Source: an uncultured Verrucomicrobiota bacterium (GTDB lineage Bacteria > Verrucomicrobiota > Kiritimatiellia > RFP12 > UBA1067). From it: a stretch of DNA of 9,116 nucleotides. Both the position numbers and the translations under genes were made by a program. Below the pieces are notes generated by a model. It was not told the origin of the DNA, did no database searches, and saw only the letters and a program-made list of their open reading frames with translations. The stretch's first letter is position 1. Every line of letters starts with the position of its first letter. Location of the stretch: contig CAMEZU010000054.1 of NCBI GenBank assembly GCA_945947925.1, positions 1-9,116 on the forward strand, read 5' to 3'. Positions 1-6,316 of this stretch are shown piece after piece.

Positions 1-416
1 GACTTCGTCTCGTTCGTCGCGTAGCCGAACATCATGCCCTGGTCGCCGGCGCCCTGTTTCGCCTTCGTCTTGCGGTTGACGCCCTGCGCGATGTCGGGGG
101 ACTGTCCGTGCAGGTAGTTGAGGTACTGGAAGTCCTTGGCGTCGAAGTGTTCGCCGGGCTGGTCGTAGCCGATCTTCTTGCAGACGCGGCGGGCGATCTT
201 CTCGGTATCGATCTTGTCAAAGCCCTTGCAGGTGATCTCGCCGACATTGACGACGACATCGGGTCCGACCGTCGTTTCGCAAGCGACATGGGCGTTCTTG
301 TCCGCCTTTAGGCAGGCGTCGAGCACGGCGTCGGAAATCTGGTCCGCCACCTTGTCGGGATGTCCTTCCGAAACGGACTCCGACGTAAAGACGTGGCAAT
401 GGTTCTTCTTGGTCAT
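1..416 (-). CDS. metK: S-adenosylmethionine synthetase, N-terminal part (runs off the left edge)
   Basis: The enzyme makes S-adenosylmethionine from methionine and ATP in the cytoplasm. The visible 138 residues start at the ATG whose complement is 414-416. They contain SESVSEGHPDKVADQISDAV (12-31), whose HPDK (19-22) holds the catalytic His and a magnesium-binding Asp. CETTVGPD follows at 46-53, then QSPDI (105-109) of the mobile active-site loop, and GAGDQGMMFGYATNET (122-137), the signature of the family. The full protein is normally about 380-400 residues, so roughly two thirds lies outside the window. An AGGGA ribosome-binding site sits about 8 nt upstream of the ATG (421-426, complement). 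The gene is transcribed divergently from rsfS, apparently from the extended -10 at 501-509. Identification is secure and nothing in the visible part looks broken. Confidence 0.97.
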   Translation of the reverse strand, partial: MTKKNHCHVFTSESVSEGHPDKVADQISDAVLDACLKADKNAHVACETTVGPDVVVNVGEITCKGFDKIDTEKIARRVCKKIGYDQPGEHFDAKDFQYLNYLHGQSPDIAQGVNRKTKAKQGAGDQGMMFGYATNETK

Positions 417-493
417 TTTCATTCCCTGTAGACGTTGGTCAGCTTGTGTCACACCCCCGGCAACCGCGCCGCAGGTCACAGACTGAAATGAGT
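417..493 (-). promoter_or_regulatory. predicted 5' leader of metK
   Basis: If transcription starts 7-8 nt after the TATACT at 506-501 (complement), the metK mRNA has a leader of about 77 nt. This is much longer than the leaders of the other promoters here. On the minus strand it holds two TGTGAC words (complements of 475-480 and 448-453), a small possible hairpin CGGC-GCGGTT-GCCG and, near its end, the SD AGGGA. A weak pairing of UCUGU with ACAGG would cover part of the SD. I could not match it to the SAM-I, II, III, V or VI, or SAH, riboswitch consensus sequences. A leader of this size on metK could still carry control, but that is inference. Confidence 0.3.
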
Positions 494-500
494 ACCGCAT

Positions 501-509
501 AGTATACCA
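501..509 (-). promoter_or_regulatory. extended -10 promoter for metK
   Basis: Read on the minus strand, 509-501 is TGGTATACT, an extended -10 (TGn plus a TATAAT-like hexamer, 5/6). The region 17 nt upstream (GTGCAT) has no -35 resemblance, as expected for an extended -10 promoter. Predicted start is near 494-493. It lies only 11 bp from the rsfS -10 on the other strand, so two polymerases could not occupy both at once. Confidence 0.65.
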
Positions 510-514
510 TTATT

Positions 515-523
515 TGATATACT
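515..523 (+). promoter_or_regulatory. extended -10 promoter for rsfS (leaderless)
   Basis: TGATATACT at 515-523 is an extended -10. The hexamer ends 7 nt before the rsfS ATG at 531, so the predicted transcription start falls on or within a base of that ATG and leaves no room for an SD. No -35 match is seen at 495-500. Confidence 0.7.
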
Positions 524-530
524 ATGCACC

Positions 531-851
531 ATGACACTTGAAGAACAGGTTAAGGCGATCGAGCAGGCGCTCGAGGATCGCAAGGGTACGGACATCAAGG
601 CCTACGACATGCGCGGCAAGAGCTCTCTCGCCGACTTTTTCGTCGTGGCAACGGGCGCGGCGGCCCCGCATCTGAAGGCGCTCGTCGCCGAGACGCAGGC
701 CGTGATGAAGAAAGCGGGCGTCTCCAGCTACCGCACGTCGGGCGACCCGGAGAGCGGTTGGATCGTGGTCGACTACATCGACGTCGTCGTTCACGTCTTC
801 TCGCCCGAGGCGCGCGCGTACTACGCGCTTGAGAAGCTCTGGACCAAGTAA
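531..851 (+). CDS. rsfS: Ribosomal silencing factor RsfS (YbeB/Iojap family)
   Basis: RsfS binds protein L14 (uL14) of the large ribosomal subunit and blocks subunit joining, lowering translation under starvation. The 106-residue protein is normal family length. It has an N-terminal helix (about 1-18), DIKAYDMRGKSSLADFFVVATG (21-42) matching the conserved strand-helix with SLADxFVxATG, and a C-terminal GWIVVDYIDVVVHVF (76-90) followed by YYALEKLW (97-104), the clearest signature of the family. The usual Ser after ATG is replaced by Ala-Ala-Ala, a mild deviation. The ATG at 531 agrees with the family's N-terminus, and the -10 hexamer ends at 523, so the mRNA is predicted to be leaderless. The transporter gene follows after 18 bp with no terminator, so the two are probably co-transcribed. 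Confidence 0.95.
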   Translation: MTLEEQVKAIEQALEDRKGTDIKAYDMRGKSSLADFFVVATGAAAPHLKALVAETQAVMKKAGVSSYRTSGDPESGWIVVDYIDVVVHVFSPEARAYYALEKLWTK

Positions 852-869
852 TCCGCTTCCTGCCCCGCC

Positions 870-2042
870 ATGTGGTCCCGCGAACGCCTTTCGGTCTGCG
901 CGTATTTCGCCATTCTCGGAATCGTCTGCTCGGCCTGGGCCTCGTCCATTGACGAGATCAAGGTCCTTCTCGGCCTTGACAAGCGCCAGCTGGGTTGGCT
1001 GCTCTTTTCGGGTCCGTTCGGCAATCTGATCTCGTTCACCTTCACGAGCGCCTTCGTGGCCCGTTTCGGCGCGCGACGGAGCGTCATCCTGGCGTCTTTC
1101 GCGTATCTGGCGTCCGCTTCCGCGCTGACGGCCTGCTTCTTCACGGCGGCCCCGATTCCGTTCTGGTGCGCGGCAATCGCCCTGTTTGGCGGTTCGGGCA
1201 ACATGGTCAACATCAGCATCAACGCACAGGCCGGTCTTGTCGAGAAGCAGGCGGGCCGACAGATCATGGGCTCCTTCCACGGCGTCTTCAGCCTGATGAT
1301 GTTCTCCGGGGCGATCTTCACCCTGACGACGACGACACTCGCGATTCCCGTTGCGCTCCGCCTTCTCGTGACCGTCATTGCGGCCGTTCTGCTGCACCTC
1401 GGCTTCCTGCGGGGCCTGCCGGCGGACGAGCCGTCCGAATGTTCCGCCGCCGACGTGTCCGGGCGCTGGCACCGTCCCGACCGCGCGCTGGTCGCAATGG
1501 GTTTCGCCGCGCTCGTCATCATGGGCTGCGAGGCCTCGATCTGCGACTGGGTCTGCGTCTTCTTCCGCGATTCGCTGTCCGCCACCGACGCCCAGTCGAA
1601 GTGGGGCTTCTGCGCGGTGACAGGCATGATGGCGTACGCGCGATTCAAGGGCGACTGGCTTGTGAACCGATTCTCGGCGTCGCGTGTGCTGCATATGGAC
1701 TGCTTTCTCGTCTCGCTGGGGCTGATTCTTGCCCTAGTGACGCCGTTCCTGCCGCTGAAGGGGCTTGTGGCGCTGGTCGTGGCGACCGCAGGCTATGCGG
1801 TTTCCGGTTTCGGCATCGCGGGCATGATTCCGATCCTTTACTCGAAGGTCAATCGCACGAAGGCGATGCCGCCGGCCTCGGCGCTCACGTTCGTCGGTTC
1901 GATGGGATTCTTCGGCTATTTCTTCGGTCCCCCGCTCATCGGCTATGTCGCGGAGAGCTTCAGCCTTTCCATCGCCCTGGGGCTCTTCGCCGTCTTCATC
2001 CTCTCCTGCCTGGCGCTCAATCCCGACGGCTCGGACGGGTGA
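870..2042 (+). CDS. Major facilitator superfamily transporter (YbjJ-like)
   Basis: A 390-residue inner-membrane protein with about 12 hydrophobic segments, alternating with short polar loops and with a longer central loop at about 183-205, the usual 6+6 arrangement. RFGARR (65-70) is a reduced form of the MFS loop-2/3 motif. GCEASICDW (219-227) and ARFKGDWLVNRF (257-268) match the G-E-x-x-x-x-DW and R-x-GD-x-x-x-x-R patterns that I associate with the YbjJ/fucose-permease-like MFS group. Its substrate cannot be read from the sequence. The ATG at 870 has no SD (pyrimidine-rich CCGCC upstream), so translation may depend on coupling to rsfS, whose stop is 18 bp upstream. The stop codon at 2040-2042 abuts the fabH promoter region with no terminator between. 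An MFS call is safe; the subfamily is moderate. Confidence 0.85.
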   Translation: MWSRERLSVCAYFAILGIVCSAWASSIDEIKVLLGLDKRQLGWLLFSGPFGNLISFTFTSAFVARFGARRSVILASFAYLASASALTACFFTAAPIPFWCAAIALFGGSGNMVNISINAQAGLVEKQAGRQIMGSFHGVFSLMMFSGAIFTLTTTTLAIPVALRLLVTVIAAVLLHLGFLRGLPADEPSECSAADVSGRWHRPDRALVAMGFAALVIMGCEASICDWVCVFFRDSLSATDAQSKWGFCAVTGMMAYARFKGDWLVNRFSASRVLHMDCFLVSLGLILALVTPFLPLKGLVALVVATAGYAVSGFGIAGMIPILYSKVNRTKAMPPASALTFVGSMGFFGYFFGPPLIGYVAESFSLSIALGLFAVFILSCLALNPDGSDG

Positions 2043-2045
2043 TGA

Positions 2046-2074
2046 TTGCGGGAGGGGGCGTGAAATGATATAAT
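2046..2074 (+). promoter_or_regulatory. promoter for fabH (-35 TTGCGG, extended -10 TGATATAAT)
   Basis: A perfect TATAAT at 2069-2074 is preceded by TGA, giving an extended -10 at 2066-2074. A partial -35, TTGCGG (2046-2051), is spaced by 17 bp. Predicted start is near 2081, giving a leader of about 20 nt. The promoter lies immediately after the transporter stop codon. Confidence 0.75.
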
Positions 2075-2101
2075 TTCTGCCGCAATCACAACGAGGGAAA
2101 T

Positions 2102-3124
2102 ATGAATCAGACTGTTTCTGTTACGGTTCGGATCATGGGAACGGGCGCCTACTTGCCCGAGCGCGTGGTGACCAATGACGAAATCGCGCCCGGCATGGGC
2201 TCGACTGACGAGTGGATCGTCAGTCACACAGGCATCAAGTCCCGCCATTTTGCGTCCAATGACGAAAGTTCCTCTTCGCTCGGCGTGAAGGCCGGCGAGC
2301 GCGCCCTTGCGGCGGCCGGCGTGAAGCCGGAGGAAATCGGCCTCGTTCTCTGCGCGACCTCGTCGCCCGACTACAACAACTTCCCGTCGAACGCGTGCCT
2401 CATCCAGGCGAAGCTCGGCTGCACGAACGCCGGCGCCTTCGACCTTGCGGCCGCGTGTTCCGGCTTTGTTTACGGACTCGAGATGGCGCGCTGCTATCTC
2501 GCCTGCCATCCCGAGAGCAAGGTGCTTGTGATCGGCAGCGAGGTTCTGTCCCGTTGCGTGGACTGGAAGGAGCGCACGGTCTCCATGCTCTTCGGCGACG
2601 GCGCGGGCGCGGTCGTGCTCGCGGCGGCTCCCGAGGCGGAGCCGACGCCCGGCGCGACGGTGCTTGGGTCCGACGGCACGGGCGGCGAGTTCATCACGCT
2701 GGACGGCGGGCGCCGCCAGCCGCTGGCGGAGGACATTGCCGCGACGACGGTCCGCGAGATGGAGGTCGGCTACATGAAGATGCAAGGCCGTGCGGTCTTC
2801 AACTTCGCCGTCAAGAAGCTCGACGAAATCGTCCGCACGCTCTGCGACAAGGCCGGCATCACGGTTGACGAGCTTGACCTCGTCGTTCCGCACCAGGCGA
2901 ACATCCGCATCCTCGAGGCGGTCGCCCGCCGTATGGAACTGCCGAACGAGAAGATCTACGCGAATCTGGAGACGATTGGCAACACGTCCTCGGCTTCGAT
3001 TCCGCTCTGCCTCGACAAGGCGGTCCGCGAGGGCACGATCAAGGACGGCATGAAGGTCGCCCTAGCGGGCTTCGGCGCGGGCCTCACCTGGGCGGGCGCC
3101 TATCTCCGCTGGCCGTATCTCTAA
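2102..3124 (+). CDS. fabH: 3-oxoacyl-ACP synthase III (beta-ketoacyl-ACP synthase III)
   Basis: FabH condenses an acyl-CoA primer (usually acetyl-CoA) with malonyl-ACP to start type II fatty acid synthesis. The 340-residue protein carries the complete Cys-His-Asn triad: C119 in AAACSGFVYGLE (116-127), H264 in VVPHQANIRI (261-270) and N294 in IGNTSSASIP (292-301). FGDGAGAVVL (164-173) and the C-terminal GFGAGLTWAGAYLRWPYL (323-340) are also typical. It is slightly longer than the common 315-330 residues. GAGGGA (2093-2098) lies only 3-4 nt before the ATG, a short SD spacing. The gene has its own promoter and is followed after 18 bp by the pyridoxamine kinase. It is not beside plsX, fabD or acpP as in many bacteria, at least within this window. 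Confidence 0.96.
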   Translation: MNQTVSVTVRIMGTGAYLPERVVTNDEIAPGMGSTDEWIVSHTGIKSRHFASNDESSSSLGVKAGERALAAAGVKPEEIGLVLCATSSPDYNNFPSNACLIQAKLGCTNAGAFDLAAACSGFVYGLEMARCYLACHPESKVLVIGSEVLSRCVDWKERTVSMLFGDGAGAVVLAAAPEAEPTPGATVLGSDGTGGEFITLDGGRRQPLAEDIAATTVREMEVGYMKMQGRAVFNFAVKKLDEIVRTLCDKAGITVDELDLVVPHQANIRILEAVARRMELPNEKIYANLETIGNTSSASIPLCLDKAVREGTIKDGMKVALAGFGAGLTWAGAYLRWPYL

Positions 3125-3142
3125 GCCGTAAGAAGGGCGCCG

Positions 3143-3985
3143 ATGGCATTGCCCGACCACAACCGGCAGCGCAAGGCCGCTGTCATCAACGACTTCTCGA
3201 GCTTCGGACGGTGCTCGCTTGCCGTGACGCTGCCGATCCTGTCGGCGCTCAAGGTTCAGTGCTGCTCCGTTCCGACGGCGATCTTCACGAACCACACCGG
3301 CTTCCCGCACTTCTCGTGGACGGACTATACGGACCATATGGACGACTACATCCGCGACTGGCAGGCGACGGGGCTCCGCTTCGACGCGATCGCGACCGGG
3401 TTCCTCGGGTCAGCCCGCCAGATTGACTTCGTCCGCCGCTTCATCGACGCGTTCCGCCTGCCCGGGACGACGGTTGTCGTCGATCCCGTGATGGGCGACT
3501 ACGGACGCCTCTACCCGACCTACGACACGTCCCTCGCCGAGTCGATGCGCGCGCTCCTCGATGTCGCGGACGTGCTGACGCCCAACCTGACCGAGGCGTG
3601 CGTCCTGGCGGACCGTCCCTACGATCCCGCCATTTCGGACGCGGAGCTGGCGGACCTCTGTGCGCAGCTGACCGCGCGCCGTGCGAATCGCATCGTGATC
3701 TCGGGACTCTCCCGCGGGGCGGACCTCATCAACTTCATCTACGAGAAGGGCAAGGCGCCCGAGGTCTTCGCCGTGCCGAAGCTCGGTTCGGACCGCAGCG
3801 GCACGGGCGACGTCTTCTCGTCCGTCATCGTCGGCGACCTCGTTCGCGGCCGCGCCTTTGCGGACGCGGTCCGCCACGCCGCCACCTTTGTCTCCAAGGC
3901 CGTCGCCCGCACGATTGACATGGGGCTTCCCGCGACGGATGGCCTCGCCATCGAAGAGGTCCTCTCCGAACTTGTCACCGGCTGA
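3143..3985 (+). CDS. pdxY: Pyridoxamine/pyridoxal kinase (PdxY/PdxK-type)
   Basis: The predicted enzyme phosphorylates pyridoxal or pyridoxamine at the 5' position for vitamin B6 salvage. It belongs to the ribokinase-like fold: VINDFSSFGRCSLAVTLPIL (14-33) at the N-terminus binds the vitamin, DPVMGDYGRLY (114-124) is the conserved central motif of pyridoxal kinases, TPNLTEA (146-152) precedes the nucleotide region, and GSDRSGTGDVFSS (215-227) contains the anion hole and catalytic base D223. The length of 280 is typical. AGAAGGG at 3131-3137 is a good SD with 5 nt spacing, which supports this ATG. FTNHTGFPHFSW (48-59) resembles the version in gut anaerobes rather than the enterobacterial one. 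The choice between the symbols pdxY and pdxK, and whether hydroxymethylpyrimidine is also a substrate, cannot be settled here. Confidence 0.88.
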   Translation: MALPDHNRQRKAAVINDFSSFGRCSLAVTLPILSALKVQCCSVPTAIFTNHTGFPHFSWTDYTDHMDDYIRDWQATGLRFDAIATGFLGSARQIDFVRRFIDAFRLPGTTVVVDPVMGDYGRLYPTYDTSLAESMRALLDVADVLTPNLTEACVLADRPYDPAISDAELADLCAQLTARRANRIVISGLSRGADLINFIYEKGKAPEVFAVPKLGSDRSGTGDVFSSVIVGDLVRGRAFADAVRHAATFVSKAVARTIDMGLPATDGLAIEEVLSELVTG

Positions 3986-4044
3986 AGGAAAAAGACATCC
4001 GCCGTTCGTCACTCAACACGCATCGTTCATCGTTTTCACTTTCC
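3986..4044 (+). other. SD-less pyrimidine-rich spacer before the radical SAM gene
   Basis: This 59-bp spacer has no purine-rich SD near the ATG at 4045. Its second half is made of related words (CGTTCGTCACT, CGTTCATCG, TTTTCACTTTCC). No promoter or terminator is seen in it, so the radical SAM gene is probably read from the fabH promoter. Confidence 0.5.
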
Positions 4045-4653
4045 ATGACCATCACTTACCAGGTCCGCAACGCCATTTACGTCAACCTCACGAACCGCTG
4101 TCCCTGCGCGTGCACGTTCTGCCTGCGCGCGAACGGTCCGGGCGTGTACGGGTCCGACTCGCTCTGGCTCGAGCGCGAGCCGACCGTCGAGGAGGCGATC
4201 GCGACGCTGCCGCAGTGGGACTTCAAGGCCTATCCCGAACTCGTCTTCTGCGGCTACGGCGAACCGACGGAACGGCTGGACGACCTTCTGGCGATCGCCC
4301 GTCACGTGCGCGAGCACTATCCCTGGGTGAAGATCCGCGTGAATACGAACGGACTCGCCGACCTCATCGCGGGCGCGCCGACGGTGGCGAAGTGCAAGGG
4401 ACTCGTCGACATCTTTTCGATCAGCCTCAACACGCCCGACCCTGCGGAATACCTCGCGATCTGCCGTCCGAAGTTCGGCGAAGCTGCCTATCCCGCCATG
4501 CTGAAGTTCGCCGAAGACGCCCATGCGGCCGGTATCGACGTCGTCATGACCGTGGTCGACGAACCCGTCACTTCCAAGGCCAAGCAGGCCGAGTGCCGGG
4601 CGATCTGCGACCGCCTCGGCGTCAGGCTGCGCGTCCGTCCTTTTGAAGCCTGA
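4045..4653 (+). CDS. TatD-linked radical SAM protein
   Basis: A 202-residue radical SAM enzyme. The cluster-binding C-x3-C-x2-C is C19-PCA-C23-TF-C26, inside NLTNRCPCACTFCLRANGPG (14-33), with one extra Cys at 21. FCGYGEPTERLD (68-79) is the GGE-type motif for SAM binding, and KIRVNTNGLADL and DIFSISLNTPDP supply the later barrel strands. The whole pattern, including VYGSDSLWLEREPTVEE and the CRPKFGEAAYPAMLKFA stretch, resembles the TatD-linked radical SAM family, which in some bacteria is fused to or sits beside a TatD-type nuclease. Its reaction is unknown to me. The short length fits a minimal radical SAM barrel without an auxiliary-cluster domain. There is no SD before the ATG. No tatD is present in this window. 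It is last in the fabH-pdxY group and is followed by a terminator. Confidence 0.85.
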   Translation: MTITYQVRNAIYVNLTNRCPCACTFCLRANGPGVYGSDSLWLEREPTVEEAIATLPQWDFKAYPELVFCGYGEPTERLDDLLAIARHVREHYPWVKIRVNTNGLADLIAGAPTVAKCKGLVDIFSISLNTPDPAEYLAICRPKFGEAAYPAMLKFAEDAHAAGIDVVMTVVDEPVTSKAKQAECRAICDRLGVRLRVRPFEA

Positions 4654-4717
4654 GAAGGTTCGGGAGGTTTCAGAACGGTCTGGTCGTTTTGCTTCTTTCT
4701 GTTGTACAAAAAATGTA

Positions 4718-4745
4718 TACACCGCCAAATGGGTGTAACTTTTTT
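4718..4745 (+). terminator. probable intrinsic terminator after the fabH-pdxY-radical SAM group
   Basis: TACACC (4718-4723) and GGTGTA (4732-4737) form a perfect 6-bp stem with an 8-nt loop. It is followed after two bases by six T residues (4740-4745). The stem is modest, so termination may be partial. Just upstream is the small AT-rich dyad TACA-AAAAA-TGTA (4705-4717), which could be a protein site. Confidence 0.6.
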
Positions 4746-4766
4746 ACAGAATTTGAACTTCCCCCC

Positions 4767-4794
4767 TTGATTCGCGTGGGCCATCTGCTATAAT
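4767..4794 (+). promoter_or_regulatory. promoter for the sigma-54 activator gene (leaderless)
   Basis: TGCTATAAT (4786-4794) is an extended -10 with a perfect hexamer. TTGATT (4767-4772) is a 4/6 -35 with a 16-bp spacer. The hexamer ends 7 nt before the ATG at 4802, so the mRNA should begin at or next to the start codon. This is a sigma-70-type promoter; no -24/-12 element is present. Confidence 0.8.
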
Positions 4795-4801
4795 ATGGGT
4801 C

Positions 4802-6316
4802 ATGAATACGAAGCCCGTTTCAGAAATCGAAGTCCTTCAGGAAATCACCTCGACGATTGTTCGCGAGCGAAACGTACGTCGGCTTTTGGAGCAGGTGCTT
4901 GAGATTCTCGAGCGCAAGATGGGGATGCTTCGTGGCACGTTCGCCCTGTTGGAGGGGGACGAGCTGCGCATTGAGGCGTCGACAAAGGCTCTTAATTCGG
5001 AAGAGCGGGCAAACGGGCATTACCAGTTGGGCGAGGGCATCACGGGCATCGTGGCGAAGACGGGCCGTCCCGAGGTCGTGCCGGACGTCCGCAAGGACAA
5101 GCGCTTCCTGAACCGGACGGGTGCGCGGGACACGAAGGAGGCGCTCTCGTTTGTCTGCGTGCCGCTCATTCATCTCGGGCAGGTAATCGGCACCTTGTCC
5201 GTCGACCGCGAGATGCGCGGCGACACGAGTTCCCTGGTGAAGGACGTGACCCTGCTCGGCATTATCGCGAACATCACGGCGGATGCGGCAGCGGTTTGCC
5301 GCGAGGAGTGCGCGGAGCACGACGCGCTCATCGAGGAGAATCGGAAGCTCCGTGACATGCTGTCGAACAATCCGGGGCAGCTGATCGGAAACTGCCGCGA
5401 GATGCGTGCGGTGTACGAGCAGATCCGTCAGGTCGCGCCGAGCGAGGCGACGGTGCTGGTGCGCGGGGCGAGCGGTACGGGCAAGGAGCGGGTGGCGCGG
5501 GCGATCCAGGGCCTGTCGCAGCGCACAGACAAGCCGTTCTTGGTGTTGAACTGTGCGGCGCTCCCGGAGGCACTGATCGAGTCCGAGCTGTTCGGACACG
5601 AGAAGGGGGCGTTCACGGATGCGCGCGAGCGCCGCATCGGACGTGCCGAGGCGGCGAACGGCGGCACGCTTTTCCTGGACGAGATCGGCGACCTGTCGGT
5701 GCCGGTGCAGGTGAAGCTGCTCCGCTTCCTGCAGGAGCGCACGTTCTCGCGCGTCGGCTCGAACGAGGAGCTGCACAGCGACGTCCGCTTCATCGCGGCG
5801 ACGAGCCGCAACCTCGAGGACCTGATGTCGAAGAAGCTCTTCCGCGAGGACCTCTACTACCGTCTGTCGGTCTTTCCGATCACGATGCCGGACCTGTCGT
5901 CCCGCACGGGCGACATCGTCCTCCTGGCGGAGCACTTCCTCTCGAAGATGAACGTCAAGTACGGGAAGTCCGTCTCGCGCATCTCGCCGCCGGCGGTGAA
6001 CATGCTCCAGGCCTATTCGTGGCCGGGCAACGTGCGCGAGCTCGAGAACTGCATCGAGCGTGCGGTCCTGACGGCGAAGGACGACTGCATCCACAGCTAC
6101 AACCTCCCGCCGTCGCTCCAGGCGCCGGAATTCGCCGAAGATCCGTTCCGTCCGGACGACACGCTCACGCTCGACGAGCAGCTTGCGGCGGTCGAGAAGC
6201 GCATTCTCGAGAGCGCGCTCAAGCGCCATGACGGCAACCGCTCGGCGGCCGGTCGCGAGCTCGGCGTCTCGCCGCGCATGATGAACTACCGCCTGAACAA
6301 GGTCGGCATTCAGTGA
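4802..6316 (+). CDS. Sigma-54-dependent activator, NifA-like (GAF, AAA+, Fis-type HTH)
   Basis: This 504-residue protein is a bacterial enhancer-binding protein, an ATPase that remodels sigma-54 RNA polymerase. The order is GAF sensor (about 23-165), linker, AAA+ domain (about 193-420) and Fis-like HTH (about 467-502). AAA+ motifs are Walker A GASGTGKE (222-229, more often GESGTGKE), the sigma-54 contact loop GAFTDA (269-274, usually GAFTGA), Walker B TLFLDEIGD (289-297), sensor I region ATSRNL (333-338), arginine fingers in FREDLYYRL (348-355) and sensor II GNVREL (409-414). The HTH ends SPRMMNYRLNKVGI, close to the SPRQIGYRLxKYGI type of NifA. C417 and C429 have the C-x11-C spacing of oxygen-sensitive NifA, but the following C-x4-C pair is absent. 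No upstream in-frame start exists after the TGA at 4754-4756, so the ATG at 4802, directly behind the -10, is firm. Nothing nif-related lies nearby; the target genes are unknown. Confidence 0.93.
   Translation: MNTKPVSEIEVLQEITSTIVRERNVRRLLEQVLEILERKMGMLRGTFALLEGDELRIEASTKALNSEERANGHYQLGEGITGIVAKTGRPEVVPDVRKDKRFLNRTGARDTKEALSFVCVPLIHLGQVIGTLSVDREMRGDTSSLVKDVTLLGIIANITADAAAVCREECAEHDALIEENRKLRDMLSNNPGQLIGNCREMRAVYEQIRQVAPSEATVLVRGASGTGKERVARAIQGLSQRTDKPFLVLNCAALPEALIESELFGHEKGAFTDARERRIGRAEAANGGTLFLDEIGDLSVPVQVKLLRFLQERTFSRVGSNEELHSDVRFIAATSRNLEDLMSKKLFREDLYYRLSVFPITMPDLSSRTGDIVLLAEHFLSKMNVKYGKSVSRISPPAVNMLQAYSWPGNVRELENCIERAVLTAKDDCIHSYNLPPSLQAPEFAEDPFRPDDTLTLDEQLAAVEKRILESALKRHDGNRSAAGRELGVSPRMMNYRLNKVGIQ

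Larger units (their letters stand above)
497..527. repeat. perfect 10-bp inverted repeat containing two divergent -10 elements
   Basis: The left arm GCATAGTATA (497-506) and right arm TATACTATGC (518-527) are exact reverse complements separated by 11 bp of AT-rich spacer. Reading outward, each arm is TATACTATGC, a -10 hexamer plus its discriminator. The symmetry therefore arises from, or has captured, two back-to-back promoters. It could also be an operator for a dimeric regulator. It is not followed by a T-run after either arm, so it is not a terminator. Confidence 0.8.

Noticed and set aside
417..493. Known SAM or SAH riboswitch before metK
   Set aside because: No match to the conserved cores of SAM-I, II, III, V or VI, or SAH, types that I could recall.
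522..1694. Long open frame on the minus strand (390 codons) over rsfS and the transporter
   Set aside because: Its composition is Arg/Gly/Glu-rich without any recognisable motif, the usual mirror of a high-GC gene, and it overlaps two well-supported plus-strand genes.
4771..4801. Possible -24/-12 (sigma-54) promoter GTGGG...TGC before the activator gene
   Set aside because: The GG to GC distance is 6-7 nt instead of 10, and the TATAAT there fits a sigma-70-type promoter.
4820..6229. Long minus-strand open frame (469 codons) opposite the sigma-54 activator
   Set aside because: Arg/Leu/His-rich shadow of a gene whose AAA+ motifs are complete on the plus strand; no domain visible.
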